NCBI GenBank assembly: GCA_030158725.1
Contig: JAOASJ010000043.1
Coordinates: 1-64,000, forward strand
Length of the DNA stretch: 64,000 nt
Direction: 5' to 3'
Source: Bacteroidia bacterium
Lineage (GTDB): Bacteria > Bacteroidota > Bacteroidia > NS11-12g > UBA955
Below are positions 34,278-44,102 of the stretch, one piece after another. The notes under the pieces were generated by a model that did not search any database, was not told the origin of the DNA, and worked only from the letters and a program-made list of their open reading frames with translations. The number at the start of each line of letters is the position of its first letter. Positions within the stretch are counted from its first letter, which is position 1. Both the position numbers and the translations under genes were made by a program.

Positions 34278-34856
34278 CCATTTACCGACCTGATTGGCTG
34301 GTCGTTTAGAGTTTACAAGCTCAATAAAATTTCTTATTAAAGGGACTTCTACACCCGACGGGTCTAGTATTTCTATTTGCTCATAATGGTAAATCATATC
34401 ATCGATTTGCCATGCTAATAATCCCTCTCTGCGCAACAATCTTTCATATGATTGACCGATAGAACGGTAAGCATGGGTTACGCTGCCCCCTCTTAGTTTT
34501 TCGATTTTAATAAACTTTTTGTATAAGACTATCGCAATGCTGTCTTGTTTAAGTGCAATGTGGTTCATTGCTTTATACCAATAGGTTTTGCTGTTGCTGC
34601 TGTCATTAGATAATGAAATGCGGTATAATGAGTCAGCTTCTTTAAATCGTTTTTGCTTATGGATTGAATAAGCCAACATGGTATAGATATTCCAATTGAA
34701 TTGGTCTTTTGCAAGTGCAGCTTGATAGTATTCTTGTGCTTCTCGGTAATTGCCTGAATTCATCGATTGATTTCCTAAAGCAACTAAGTTTAAACCGTCT
34801 TGGGCTTTAGCGAAGAAACTAATTAATAGAAAGTAAATTAAAAATTTGTATTTCAT
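34263..34856 (-). CDS. Exported TPR-repeat protein
   Basis: 197 residues from the ATG at 34856, chosen over one at 34880 because MKYKFLIYFLLISFFAKAQ is then a proper signal peptide. TPR-type helical pairs are visible: 'LVALGNQSMNSGNYREAQEY', 'IYTMLAYSIHKQKRFKEADS' and 'TYWYKAMNHIALKQDSIAIV'. TPR proteins act as scaffolds; a periplasmic location is likely and the partner is unknown. The gene follows the 1634-residue PKD protein on the same strand order reversed (its start lies just beyond that gene's terminator), so it is probably separate. Its last codons sit inside the shared palindromic terminator. Confidence 0.8.
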   Translation of the reverse strand: MKYKFLIYFLLISFFAKAQDGLNLVALGNQSMNSGNYREAQEYYQAALAKDQFNWNIYTMLAYSIHKQKRFKEADSLYRISLSNDSSNSKTYWYKAMNHIALKQDSIAIVLYKKFIKIEKLRGGSVTHAYRSIGQSYERLLRREGLLAWQIDDMIYHYEQIEILDPSGVEVPLIRNFIELVNSKRPANQVGKWKMEP

Positions 34857-34870
34857 TGTGGGTATAAAGA

Positions 34871-34902
34871 CAAAAACCATGCCTAGAGAGACATGGTTTT
34901 TG
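34871..34902 (-). terminator. Terminator after the PKD-repeat giant gene
   Basis: CAAAAACCATG and CATGGTTTTTG pair exactly around a 10-base loop. On the minus strand it begins 24 bases past the stop at 34927 and ends in a T run. It also covers the region just before the TPR start. Confidence 0.65.
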
Positions 34903-34926
34903 TGGTAAGTGTCTTTTAAATTATGA

Positions 34927-37900
34927 TTATCTCAAGATTGAGACATTTCCTTTTTCTGTGTGTCTCAATTCATCAACTCCTATAAATTCTAAACGGTAGA
35001 AGTAAAGGTCTTGAGCTACCAATTCGTTTTCGAATTTGCCATCCCATCCCAATTGAGGATTGTCGGTTTTGAACATGATATTACCCCAACGGTCGAAGAT
35101 GATAAATTTATAATTCAGTGCATACGATAATCCAATTGGTTTGAACGTCTCATTGATATTGTCATCGTTAGGCGTAAATGCATTAGGCATGTAATAAACA
35201 ACATCAGGTGCAATGAATAGGATTTTAACCGCAGTATCTCTACAACCGAATGAATTGGTTACAATTAAACTGGTCTTTTGTGTCAAGGTATCGGTGTAGA
35301 ACAATTTAGGGTTTTGATCTGTGCTTGTACCCATTGATGAAAAATTCCATTTCCAATTGATAGCACCAATAGAAGTATCAGTGTATTGTATGTCTACTTC
35401 ATTTTCCCATGATCTTAATTTTTGGTAAACAAATCCTGCTTTAGGATTTGGATTTACAACTGCAGCACCTGGTTTTTTCAAAGTGTCAATACAACCTTTA
35501 TCAGTTCCTGCGATAAGTGTTATATCGTAAGCACCAACGGTTTTGTATTTGAATTTAGGAGATTGTGCAATAGACGTTTTGCCATTGCCAAATATCCATT
35601 TCCAAGAAGTAATACTACCAGTTGGAATACTGCTTAGATTGACAAAAACTGAAGAGTCTTTTAAACATACAGGGTCTACGGTGAAGTCAAGCACTGGATT
35701 TGGGTTAACCGTAATTGGTTTGCTTATTGTATCCCAACATCCTTTATCTGTAATAACTTTTAATGAAACTGTGTATGCACCATCTACAGGGTAAGAATAA
35801 GGAAGTGGTGATGCTAAATTACTTGAATCGTTGTTTCCGTATTGGTAGCTATATGAGCTAATAACTCCACCAACTATGGTAGATTTATTAACGATGGTAA
35901 ATACATTCTTTTTAAAACAACTGCTTGGAGGCGTAATGTTAAATGCGGCAACAGGCATTGGGAATACATGAACTCTTTTCGCAGTTGAGTCAAGACATCC
36001 GCGGTTAGTTGTAACGATTAAACTTACTCTGAAAGAATCAACTTTTGAATATGATTTATTAGGAGATGCAATTGCAGAAGTTGTGTTGTCTCCGAATTTC
36101 CAATCGTTAAAATCTACTGTACCTGAACTTACACTAGAAGTAGATGCAAATCCAAATTGATTGCCTTTGAAACACTGTTTGTCATTGTCTATGGTAAAGC
36201 TTGCGACAGGCATTGGGAACACATTTACAGTCTTGTCTAAAGTATCTTTACAACCGCCAATATTGGTGCTTGAGATTAAGCGAACAACAAAAGGACCATC
36301 AGTTTTATATGTATGTTGTCCGAAAGTAGAGTTAATCGTTGAATCATTATCACCATAGAACCAATTGTGGCTCATTGGAGTTCCGTTACTAACTGTACTG
36401 GTGGTGCTAAATTGAAAATCATTACCTTTTAAACACTTTTGATCGTAATTATAGGTAAAGCTAGCATTCGGCATTGGTAAAGTTTTGATTTGTTTGGTTA
36501 CAGTATCTAAACAACCAAAATTAGTAGTACTAAACAATCTAACGTTGTAGGTTTGTACACTGTTGTAGCTGTGACTGGTAGAAGCAACATTACCAGCAGT
36601 GTTTCCATCACCATATTGCCAATTCAAAGTATAGGTTCCAGACTTAATGCTTGTTGTTGAAGTGTAGTTGAATTTATTACCCAAAATACATTGTGGTGTA
36701 TTTCCAATAGTGAAATTTGTTTTTGCTTTAGGGTAAACGATTACTGACTTCTCTGCTGTATCGGTACAACCTTGGTCACTGATTGAAACAACACGTACAA
36801 TGTAAGTGCTGTCTTTGGTGTATTTTTTTGTTGCACTTAAAGAAGTAACAAATGGACTACCATCTCCAAAATACCAACGGTTTGTAAATCCACCCTCTGC
36901 AATAAAGGTATTGTTGTTAAATGTAAAGTTGTTGTTGTTAACGCACTGACCAGCACCTGGAGCACCTATTGTAAAGTCAGAGCCTGGGTGAGGGTATACT
37001 TTTGCATTTTGGAAACTGGTGTCAAAACAGCCATTGCTGCCATAAACAAGCAATCCTGGAATGTATCCGTTGTCAGCCAAATACGAATGAGAAATAGTGT
37101 TAATGTTAGTGGCTGAAGTGCCATCATCAAATATCCATTTATTTCCAGTTATTGTTCCAGCGCTGAAGGTTGAAAGGTCGGTAAAAGTAAATGCGTTTCC
37201 TTCCAAACATTGGTCTTGGTCATTGATGCTAAAATCTGAAATCGGCATCGTCAAAATAAATACTGAATCACTTACTGTGTCTTTGCAATTATAGTTGGAG
37301 TTTAATTCTAATTGAATTTTGTAATCACCAACTGATGCAAATCCATGCGAAATGCTATCTACATCGGTAAAGAAGCTTCCGTCACTTAACTTCCATAATT
37401 TGGTAAATGTTCCACTGCTAATGGTAGAGTTTGAATATGCTTTTACATTGTTATACTTCAAACATTGGATGTCTTTGTTAATCGTAAATGAAGGTGTTGG
37501 CGTTGGTCTAACAACCACTGTTGTTTGAGTAGAGTCTTTACAACCTTTATTAGAAGTAGAGTACATTTTTACTGTATATGTTCCTTCCGAAGCATATGAA
37601 TGTGTAACGGTGTCTTTTGAATTGATGGTGCTTAAGTCTCCGAAATTCCAATCGTGGGTCATTGTTCCACTGCTAATGGTCGATTTTGAATTGAATCTGA
37701 AACTGTTGTATTTTCTACATTTTTCTACGTCTACATTATTTATCAAAGCAACTGGCATTGGATTGACTAAAATGCTTTGATAGGCAGTATCCGAACAACC
37801 ATCAACTCCATCATCACTTATTGTGATTAATTGAACGTTTCTTGCACCCGCTGTAGCATAGATGTGGTGCGCAGAATCTTGTTGGCTTTTAAGAATACCA

Positions 37901-39831
37901 TCGCCAATATTCCAATAGTTGATCAATGGCAAACCATTGGTAATGGTTGATTGAGCTTCGTAAATATAGGCATTGCCATTTAAACATTGGTCGGTAACAT
38001 TGGTTTTGATTTTGGCGACTGGGTGTGTATTTACCAATATGGCCAAATCATTGGTGTCTTTACATCCACTTAAGTGGGTGTTGATTTGTCTAACCTGGTA
38101 AGTACCCGCAGCGGCATATTTATGCCCAGTCGAGTCAACTCCATTAACAATAGGACTTCCGTCGCCATAATCCCAACTAATCCCAGTAATCATTCCAGAG
38201 TAAATCATAGATACTGACATTATGCTGTATTCATTTCCTCTAAAACATTGTATCGTATCATTAAACCAAGTTCTAACTATTGGAGACTCTTTAAGATTAA
38301 CGATTTTAGTGGCCGAATCTTTACAACCCAAATTGCTTTTTACTGTTAATTTTGGATAATAATATGGGTAAAAGACTTTAAAGGAGTGACTAGCATTAAC
38401 TGTAGAAAATGAATCGCGCTTGCTGTTGTCATCCCAACTCCAATAGAAACTATCAATAGTTCCAGAGCTAATTGTAGAAGTAGAAGTGAAATTGTATTTG
38501 TTGCCTTTTGAGCATTGGTTGTCATTTAAAACATTAAATGAAACAGTCGGTTTAGGATTGATAGTTAATGTACCACTTGGTGAAAAACAAGTATAAGCAG
38601 GATTGGTTGTGCTTAATCTTAGTTTATAGCCTGTTCCTGGAGCAATGAAAGAAGGAATATCCACTACCATACTGCTGATGGTCGTATCTGTTTTGGTTGA
38701 TAAAGTGAATGGTGATCCAAAACTACCTGCAGCATTTGAAAGTTCTAATTTGAATGTGTTTCCTGGATTAAAGAAAACGCCGTTTTTACTAAAATTAACG
38801 GTTAGTTTACTGCCTGGACAAACTGGGTTAGGTGAAAATGTATAGGTTATTCCTTGATTAACTTCTGTATTAACCGTTGTGCTCATTTCAACAGGAGCAT
38901 AAGCTCTTAGTCTGCACCAGTCGTAACTAACACTTCCAATACTTGTACAAAGTAAACCGAGTGCTGCATGTACACTCCCTGCTAATGCAGGTGTAGCGGT
39001 TATGTTCTGTTGAGCGCCTCCAGGGAATGTTGCTGTGGCTGAATTTGTTGCAGGCCAAGCCAATCCCCATATTCCATTAGCTCTAGCCGTAGCTGATGCA
39101 TTGGCAGTAGACTGGTAACTTGCGCATGAAGCTGATGCTGTTTGGGTATGGAATAAATCGAGGTATGCTCCAGATCCTGTCATTAATGAAACTCCCGAAA
39201 ATGTTCCTGTGTTTAACTGAGCTATACTTGGATAACTTCCTGAGTTTAATTTGATTTTTGCTTCGGTTATATGAGGAGCAGTGTAAGCAGTTACAGAGCG
39301 GATTATGTTGTCTGTGCTGGCTGTATTGTTGAAATTAGCCATTCCTCCTGAAATAGTTAAGGTGCCATTTCCAGCAACCTGTTTGAATGGCGCTGCCCAT
39401 TTTGTAGAGTTTAAAGTTGAACCCGAAAAATCATCAAATAAAATAAATGTACTGTCTCCATTTTGTGTTGCTGCTGCACAAAGGTTTCCATAATACATAT
39501 TGATGGTTGTCGAACCCGATGATGGGATGGTTTTGAGTTTTACCCAAATTACAGTGCTTGTGGTGTTGATATTACTGTCAATCCAAAAATTCAATTTTGA
39601 ACACGACGCATCAGTAAAGCGAATGTCATCACCATTGATGTTCATCTTCCCTGCTGAAATTAAAGCTTGTGTATTTACTGTAATTTTAACCTGAAAATTG
39701 GTGTACGCAGATGCATTTGCATTGGTAACCGTAATTGGTCTTTGGTACTTCCATTCAGGCAAGCATACTACAGCGGCAGCTTCTTGAGCAAAGATTAAAA
39801 GAAATAAGTAAATTAGTAAGCGTTTCATCAT
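34927..39831 (-). CDS. Giant surface protein: DUF2341 domain, 13 PKD-like repeats, T9SS type B sorting domain
   Basis: 1634 residues. Signal peptide MMKRLLIYLFLLIFAQEAAA; a DUF2341 module follows ('WKYQRPITVTNANASAYTNF' to 'TTINMYYGNLC'), then a concanavalin-like stretch to about residue 330 and a linker domain. From about residue 425 to 1550, 13 tandem PKD-like repeats of 84-90 residues each contain a form of 'QC.KGN.F.F..TSTISSGT', 'W.FGDG' and 'GCKDT'. In repeats 1-12 an early Cys and a late Cys recur. The end ('VVYYMPNAFTPNDDNINETF' to 'EKGNVSILR') is a type B sorting domain. Likely a long stalk-like surface adhesin; ligand unknown. The gene is alone between mpl and its own terminator. 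Confidence 0.9.
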   Translation of the reverse strand: MMKRLLIYLFLLIFAQEAAAVVCLPEWKYQRPITVTNANASAYTNFQVKITVNTQALISAGKMNINGDDIRFTDASCSKLNFWIDSNINTTSTVIWVKLKTIPSSGSTTINMYYGNLCAAATQNGDSTFILFDDFSGSTLNSTKWAAPFKQVAGNGTLTISGGMANFNNTASTDNIIRSVTAYTAPHITEAKIKLNSGSYPSIAQLNTGTFSGVSLMTGSGAYLDLFHTQTASASCASYQSTANASATARANGIWGLAWPATNSATATFPGGAQQNITATPALAGSVHAALGLLCTSIGSVSYDWCRLRAYAPVEMSTTVNTEVNQGITYTFSPNPVCPGSKLTVNFSKNGVFFNPGNTFKLELSNAAGSFGSPFTLSTKTDTTISSMVVDIPSFIAPGTGYKLRLSTTNPAYTCFSPSGTLTINPKPTVSFNVLNDNQCSKGNKYNFTSTSTISSGTIDSFYWSWDDNSKRDSFSTVNASHSFKVFYPYYYPKLTVKSNLGCKDSATKIVNLKESPIVRTWFNDTIQCFRGNEYSIMSVSMIYSGMITGISWDYGDGSPIVNGVDSTGHKYAAAGTYQVRQINTHLSGCKDTNDLAILVNTHPVAKIKTNVTDQCLNGNAYIYEAQSTITNGLPLINYWNIGDGILKSQQDSAHHIYATAGARNVQLITISDDGVDGCSDTAYQSILVNPMPVALINNVDVEKCRKYNSFRFNSKSTISSGTMTHDWNFGDLSTINSKDTVTHSYASEGTYTVKMYSTSNKGCKDSTQTTVVVRPTPTPSFTINKDIQCLKYNNVKAYSNSTISSGTFTKLWKLSDGSFFTDVDSISHGFASVGDYKIQLELNSNYNCKDTVSDSVFILTMPISDFSINDQDQCLEGNAFTFTDLSTFSAGTITGNKWIFDDGTSATNINTISHSYLADNGYIPGLLVYGSNGCFDTSFQNAKVYPHPGSDFTIGAPGAGQCVNNNNFTFNNNTFIAEGGFTNRWYFGDGSPFVTSLSATKKYTKDSTYIVRVVSISDQGCTDTAEKSVIVYPKAKTNFTIGNTPQCILGNKFNYTSTTSIKSGTYTLNWQYGDGNTAGNVASTSHSYNSVQTYNVRLFSTTNFGCLDTVTKQIKTLPMPNASFTYNYDQKCLKGNDFQFSTTSTVSNGTPMSHNWFYGDNDSTINSTFGQHTYKTDGPFVVRLISSTNIGGCKDTLDKTVNVFPMPVASFTIDNDKQCFKGNQFGFASTSSVSSGTVDFNDWKFGDNTTSAIASPNKSYSKVDSFRVSLIVTTNRGCLDSTAKRVHVFPMPVAAFNITPPSSCFKKNVFTIVNKSTIVGGVISSYSYQYGNNDSSNLASPLPYSYPVDGAYTVSLKVITDKGCWDTISKPITVNPNPVLDFTVDPVCLKDSSVFVNLSSIPTGSITSWKWIFGNGKTSIAQSPKFKYKTVGAYDITLIAGTDKGCIDTLKKPGAAVVNPNPKAGFVYQKLRSWENEVDIQYTDTSIGAINWKWNFSSMGTSTDQNPKLFYTDTLTQKTSLIVTNSFGCRDTAVKILFIAPDVVYYMPNAFTPNDDNINETFKPIGLSYALNYKFIIFDRWGNIMFKTDNPQLGWDGKFENELVAQDLYFYRLEFIGVDELRHTEKGNVSILR
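35180..38560 (-). repeat. Tandem ~260-bp repeat array encoding PKD-like domains
   Basis: Thirteen diverged copies, each about 84-90 codons, clear at protein level (QC...GN, GDG, GC.DT, P.P) but loose in DNA. Boundaries are approximate. Confidence 0.8.
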
Positions 39832-39905
39832 ATTTTTTGTCGGTCTCGGTAAAACTTAAGTTTACGAAAATAAGGAAAAAATATGAATTCAGAAAACCCA
39901 TAAAG

Positions 39906-41237
39906 TTACCACATTTTCGCATTGTCAAAGTTCCCGGAACTCATAAGAAGCAAGACACATGGTTTGCCCAAAACGTTGCTTTTAAATTCAGCAATTTTTG
40001 AAATTAATTCTTTGCTGTTTTCAATGGCTAAAACTTTAGAGCCAAAGTTTTTTGTAATATCTTCTTTTTCAATTATTTGCATTTTTTTATGTGCAAATAC
40101 TTCTGGATTGTAATACACCAAGGCGTCATCTGCCAAGTCCATACAATGTTGATAATTGGGTAAAAAATCTTTATTCAAGCTGCTAAATGTATGCAGTTCA
40201 AATACAGCTATAAAATGATGTGAGCTAAATTGTTTTCTTACCGCATCAATACTGGCTTTTAGTTTACTAGGAGAGTGTGCAAAATCCCTAAAAACTATTA
40301 AGTTGTTTTCTTCATGAACTTTTTCCAATCGCTTTGCAGTTCCTTTAAAACTTGATAGAGCTTCGTAAAACTCATCCTCTCCAATACCCAATTCTTTGCA
40401 AACCAAACAAGCACCTTCGGCATTTTGAAGGTTGTGTTCTCCGAATATTTCAAGGGTGTGTCTTTCTCCTTTTCCTACTACAACTTTATTGTTTCGAATG
40501 TGGTAATGTGGGGTGTTATAAGGTAGCTTTTTTAGCTCTGTATTTTCACAAACCGTTTTCAATGTTTCATCTCCACTAAAGTAAATTAAACTACCTCCAG
40601 CTTCAATCGATTTTACAAACAACTCGAACTGTTCAACGTAGTTTTCCCAAGTCGGAAAAACATTGATATGGTCCCAAGCTATGCCGGTAATCATGGCAAT
40701 TTGTGGTTTGTATTTCAAAAATTTAGGAATAGGATCTAAGGTGCTTGTTAAGTATTCATCACCTTCTATAACCATTAATGGCGCATCAGAAAAACGAACC
40801 ATGGTGTCAAAACCTTCAAGTTGGGAACCAACCAAATAATCGAAATCTTTATTTAGTGTCTTCAATACATGCATCACCATGGCGGTAGTGGTGGTTTTCC
40901 CATGACTGCCACCTATAACCACGCGGGTTTTATTCTTTGCATGTTCATAAACATATTCTGGGAAACTGTATATTTTAATTCCCAATTCTTTTGCTTTTAA
41001 AAGCTCAGGATTGTCAGAACGGGCATGCATGCCCAGAATAATAAAATCTAGTTGGGTGTTGATTTTTTCGGGAAACCAACCAAAGGCTTCAGGACAAATA
41101 TTGGCTTTCTTTAAGCGGGATAATGCAGGTTCGAAAATCTCATCATCACTGCCAGTAATATGATGCCCCAATTGATGCAAGGCCAATGCAATATTGTGCA
41201 TAACCGCGCCTCCACAAGCTAAAATATGTATATTCAT
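39906..41237 (-). CDS. mpl: UDP-N-acetylmuramate:L-alanyl-gamma-D-glutamyl-meso-diaminopimelate ligase
   Basis: 443 residues. Mpl reattaches recycled murein tripeptide to UDP-MurNAc, an ATP-dependent step in peptidoglycan recycling in the cytoplasm. The N-terminal Rossmann-like domain starts 'MNIHILACGGAVMHNIALAL', the ATP site is 'VVIGGSHGKTTTTAMVMHVL' (about residues 105-125), and 'GEHNLQNAEGACLVCKELGI' and 'RDFAHSPSKLKASIDAVR' are the Mur-ligase signature blocks. 'GSDDEIFEPALSRLKK' near the start favours Mpl over MurC, and the length agrees. A candidate promoter lies directly upstream. The 3' neighbour is the PKD giant gene, 74 bases on. Confidence 0.9.
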   Translation of the reverse strand: MNIHILACGGAVMHNIALALHQLGHHITGSDDEIFEPALSRLKKANICPEAFGWFPEKINTQLDFIILGMHARSDNPELLKAKELGIKIYSFPEYVYEHAKNKTRVVIGGSHGKTTTTAMVMHVLKTLNKDFDYLVGSQLEGFDTMVRFSDAPLMVIEGDEYLTSTLDPIPKFLKYKPQIAMITGIAWDHINVFPTWENYVEQFELFVKSIEAGGSLIYFSGDETLKTVCENTELKKLPYNTPHYHIRNNKVVVGKGERHTLEIFGEHNLQNAEGACLVCKELGIGEDEFYEALSSFKGTAKRLEKVHEENNLIVFRDFAHSPSKLKASIDAVRKQFSSHHFIAVFELHTFSSLNKDFLPNYQHCMDLADDALVYYNPEVFAHKKMQIIEKEDITKNFGSKVLAIENSKELISKIAEFKSNVLGKPCVLLLMSSGNFDNAKMW

Positions 41238-41245
41238 CTTCTATG

Positions 41246-41276
41246 CAAATAGACATTAAAATATTGACAGAACAAA
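41246..41276 (-). promoter_or_regulatory. Candidate promoter of mpl
   Basis: Minus strand: TTTG at 41276-41273, 19 bases, then TCTATTTG at 41253-41246 (one mismatch to TAnnTTTG). The ATG is 8 bases further, giving a very short leader. Confidence 0.5.
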
Positions 41277-41324
41277 AAAATATTGTCTTCTATATGTCTT
41301 GATTTCAGGTCTGTTTGTAAGTGC

Positions 41325-42080
41325 TTAAGAAACTTTTATCCAATAAAACACATAACCAACCCATTCTTTGAATAACAATTCCGTGTTGGATAAGGCTGCA
41401 GCTGTAGGGACTAAAAGATTGCTAGGCGAATAATCTCGCTTTTTATCGGATAAAAAATTGCAAGCAAATAGGTCGGCTTGCATGGTGTTTTTTAAACACA
41501 ATTTAACCCTTGGAATATGCCATGCACTGCTAAAAACCAATACCTTGCTTTGTATGCCCAAGGAGTCAAGGATTTTCTGACTGAATAATATATTCTCATG
41601 GGTATTCCTGCTTTGGTTTTCTATTATAATGTTGGAATCTGCTATTCCAATTTCATTTAAATATTCATGCACAGCATCCGCTTCTTTCATGTCTTGGTAT
41701 AAAACAGATGCACTGCCGCTGCTGATCATTATTTTTTTAATCTGTCCTTGTTTCAGTGCTTTTATAGCTTGCATCAAACGGTCGTTTGCATCATAAAATA
41801 CTGCTCGGTTTAAACTGGTGTCTTTTTTTGAAAAACCACCCAAAACCAAACCAACTTCGTAAGAAGAATCAAGTGCTGGTTTGTCATGGTCTTCGTACAA
41901 CAAAAGTGCTTCATTCACCAAGAAATTATTGGAGCTGATAAATAGTAAGAGAAATCCCCAAAATACTCTTTTCTTCATTTTGCTTTCCTCTTTGCTAAAC
42001 AAGGCTGCCAATAGAAGAAGAAAAACCCATACCAATGGTTTTATGAGAAACAACAATATTTTTGACAGATAAAAAAACAT
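41325..42080 (-). CDS. YdcF/ElyC (DUF218) family membrane protein
   Basis: 251 residues from the ATG at 42080; a TTG seven codons upstream is less likely. Two hydrophobic segments at the N-terminus ('LSKILLFLIKPLVWVFLLLL' and 'RVFWGFLLLFISSN') precede a DUF218 domain with 'YEVGLVLGGFS', 'IKKIMISSGSA', 'ADAVHEYLNEIGI', 'ENQSRNTHENILFSQ' and 'VLVFSSAWHIPRVKLC'. ElyC in E. coli is linked to peptidoglycan assembly at low temperature and SanA to envelope permeability; this fits its placement beside mpl. Biochemical activity of the family is not settled. It is divergent from htpG, 88 bases away. Confidence 0.85.
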   Translation of the reverse strand: MFFYLSKILLFLIKPLVWVFLLLLAALFSKEESKMKKRVFWGFLLLFISSNNFLVNEALLLYEDHDKPALDSSYEVGLVLGGFSKKDTSLNRAVFYDANDRLMQAIKALKQGQIKKIMISSGSASVLYQDMKEADAVHEYLNEIGIADSNIIIENQSRNTHENILFSQKILDSLGIQSKVLVFSSAWHIPRVKLCLKNTMQADLFACNFLSDKKRDYSPSNLLVPTAAALSNTELLFKEWVGYVFYWIKVS

Positions 42081-42168
42081 TTTTGTCTGCAAATATGACA
42101 AAATTACTTGACTTTTTCTCGGGTATAGAATTTGTCACTTATGAAACCAAGAAACACATCGACAATTT

Positions 42169-43974
42169 ATGAGTAAAACAGGTTCAATTTCAGTAAACAC
42201 GGAAAATATTTTCCCAATCATTAAGAAGTTTTTATACAGCGACCATGAAATTTTTATCAGGGAACTCGTTTCTAATGCTACAGATGCTTGTCAGAAACTT
42301 AAAACCCTTTCTAGTCTAGGCGAAGTTAAAGGTGAGACAGGCGATTTTAAAATCACTGTAACATTAAACGAGGAGAATAAAACACTTACAATTAGTGACA
42401 ATGGAATTGGAATGACCGAAGATGAGATTGAAAAATACATCAACCAATTGGCTTTCTCTGGAGCAGAAGAATTTGTACAAAAATACAAAGACAAAGCAGA
42501 TGCGAATGTGATAGGTCATTTCGGACTTGGATTCTACAGTGCCTTTATGGTGGCTTCACAAGTTGAAATTCAAACCTTATCTTATAAAGAGGGCTCTACT
42601 TCAAGTTCATGGATTTGTGATGGCAGTACTCAATTTACTATCGGTGAAGGCAACAGAACTGAACGTGGTACGGATATAATTTTGCATTTGGCTGAAGACA
42701 GTTTGGAATTCAATAGCAAGTATAAAATTTCAAGTTTATTAACCAAATACTGTAAGTTTTTACCTGTACCAATTGAGTTTGATGGCAAAATTATCAATTC
42801 AGAAAAGCCATTGTGGTTAAACAAACCAAATGATTTAAAAGAAGAAGATTACATTGCTTTTTATCAAACGCTATATCCAAACGCTGAAGCTCCATTGTTT
42901 TGGATACACATCAATGTCGATTATCCATTTAACTTAACGGGTATATTGTATTTCCCTAAAGTTGACAGTGCCATTGAAGCAGAAAAGCACAAGGTTCAAT
43001 TGTACAGCAATCAAGTGTTTGTTACCGATAATGTAAAAGAAATTCTCCCTGAATTTTTAATGTTGCTTCACGGTGTTATCGATTCTCCAGATATTCCATT
43101 AAACGTTTCTAGAAGCAGCTTACAAAGCGATTCTAACGTTAAGAAGATTACCACCCACATTAGCAAAAAGGTAGCGGATAAATTGGGCGAATTGTTTAAA
43201 GCAGACCGTGCCGATTTTCAAGCCAAGTGGCCTAACATCGACTTGTTTGTTAAATATGGTATTTTAAGTGATGAGAAATTTGCTGAGAAGGCAAAAGACT
43301 ATTGCTTATTAGAAAGTACCAGTGGTACTTATTATACCATGACGGAGTATTTAGAGAAAATTAAACCAATACAAACTGACAGCGATTCTAAAGTAGTGGT
43401 TTTATATACCAACAATGCAGAAGAACAACATTCGTATGTGCGCGCAGCCAATAGCCGCGACTATGAGGTTTTGAAACTTGAAGGACCATTGGATAGTCAT
43501 TTTACAGGATACTTAGAACAGCACAATGAGAATGTACAATGCAAACGCGTTGATGCGGATGCTTTGGATAAATTAATTAAATCAGAGCGTTCAGAAATTT
43601 CATTGTTAAATGAAGAGGAGGCAAAACAATTGTTAAATGTATTTGAATCGGCCAACCGCCATTCAGATATTAAATTCAGCACCGAGGCGCTTTCGCCATC
43701 AGATGCTTTGTTAACGATTACTGAAAGTGAATACGACCGTCGTATGCGTGAGATGAGTAAAATGAATGGCTTTAATATGTTTGGTAATTTGCCTATAAAT
43801 TATCAGACGGTTTTAAATACCAACCATCCAAAGGCAAAAGTTTTGGTTTCTGAAACTGCAGAACAAGCAAAAGTTGTGGCTGAAAAAGCACTTAATTTGG
43901 CGATGCTTTCGAAAGGATTGTTAAAAGGAGAGGATTTAAGTCACTTTATTCAATCTGAATTCGAAAAATTATAA
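42169..43974 (+). CDS. htpG: Chaperone HtpG (Hsp90)
   Basis: 601 residues, near the usual ~610-630. It is a cytoplasmic ATP-dependent homodimeric chaperone. The N-terminal GHKL ATPase domain has 'LYSDHEIFIRELVSNATDAC', 'TISDNGIGMTEDEIEKYI', 'AFSGAEEFVQKYKD' and 'VIGHFGLGFYSAFMVA'. The middle domain has 'SDIPLNVSRSS'-type 'DSPDIPLNVSRSSLQSD' with the catalytic-loop Arg. The C-terminal dimerisation part ends 'LLKGEDLSHFIQSEFEKL' with no eukaryotic MEEVD. A TTGAC and TATAGAATTTG lie upstream, but their spacing does not match the usual promoter, so control is uncertain. Confidence 0.97.
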   Translation: MSKTGSISVNTENIFPIIKKFLYSDHEIFIRELVSNATDACQKLKTLSSLGEVKGETGDFKITVTLNEENKTLTISDNGIGMTEDEIEKYINQLAFSGAEEFVQKYKDKADANVIGHFGLGFYSAFMVASQVEIQTLSYKEGSTSSSWICDGSTQFTIGEGNRTERGTDIILHLAEDSLEFNSKYKISSLLTKYCKFLPVPIEFDGKIINSEKPLWLNKPNDLKEEDYIAFYQTLYPNAEAPLFWIHINVDYPFNLTGILYFPKVDSAIEAEKHKVQLYSNQVFVTDNVKEILPEFLMLLHGVIDSPDIPLNVSRSSLQSDSNVKKITTHISKKVADKLGELFKADRADFQAKWPNIDLFVKYGILSDEKFAEKAKDYCLLESTSGTYYTMTEYLEKIKPIQTDSDSKVVVLYTNNAEEQHSYVRAANSRDYEVLKLEGPLDSHFTGYLEQHNENVQCKRVDADALDKLIKSERSEISLLNEEEAKQLLNVFESANRHSDIKFSTEALSPSDALLTITESEYDRRMREMSKMNGFNMFGNLPINYQTVLNTNHPKAKVLVSETAEQAKVVAEKALNLAMLSKGLLKGEDLSHFIQSEFEKL

Positions 43975-44011
43975 ACATCAGAAAGCCTATAGCTCAATCA
44001 GTAAAATTGAT

Positions 44012-44042
44012 GTTGAACACTCGGTTGTGGATTTTAAATTTG
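44012..44042 (+). promoter_or_regulatory. Promoter of trxA
   Basis: TTG at 44013-44015, exactly 19 bases, then TAAATTTG at 44035-44042, an exact TAnnTTTG. The ATG is 60 bases beyond. This is one of the best promoters in the window. Confidence 0.75.
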
Positions 44043-44102
44043 CAACATCAATTAAAAAGATTGTTTTTTTGAACATCAAATCATTCGTAAATAATAAATA
44101 AC

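Noticed and set aside
35180-38560. Regular repeats suggesting a CRISPR or satellite
   Set aside because: The period (~260 bp) is set by diverged protein repeats in one open frame; no short identical repeats or spacers.
42120-42155. Heat-shock or housekeeping promoter of htpG
   Set aside because: TTGAC and TATAGAATTTG are present but the -7 has one base too many between TA and TTTG; not good enough to list as a feature.
43975-44102. Small gene or terminator after htpG
   Set aside because: No ORF of note; the weak CATCA/TGATG pairing has a large loop and no T tract. Only the trxA promoter is supported.
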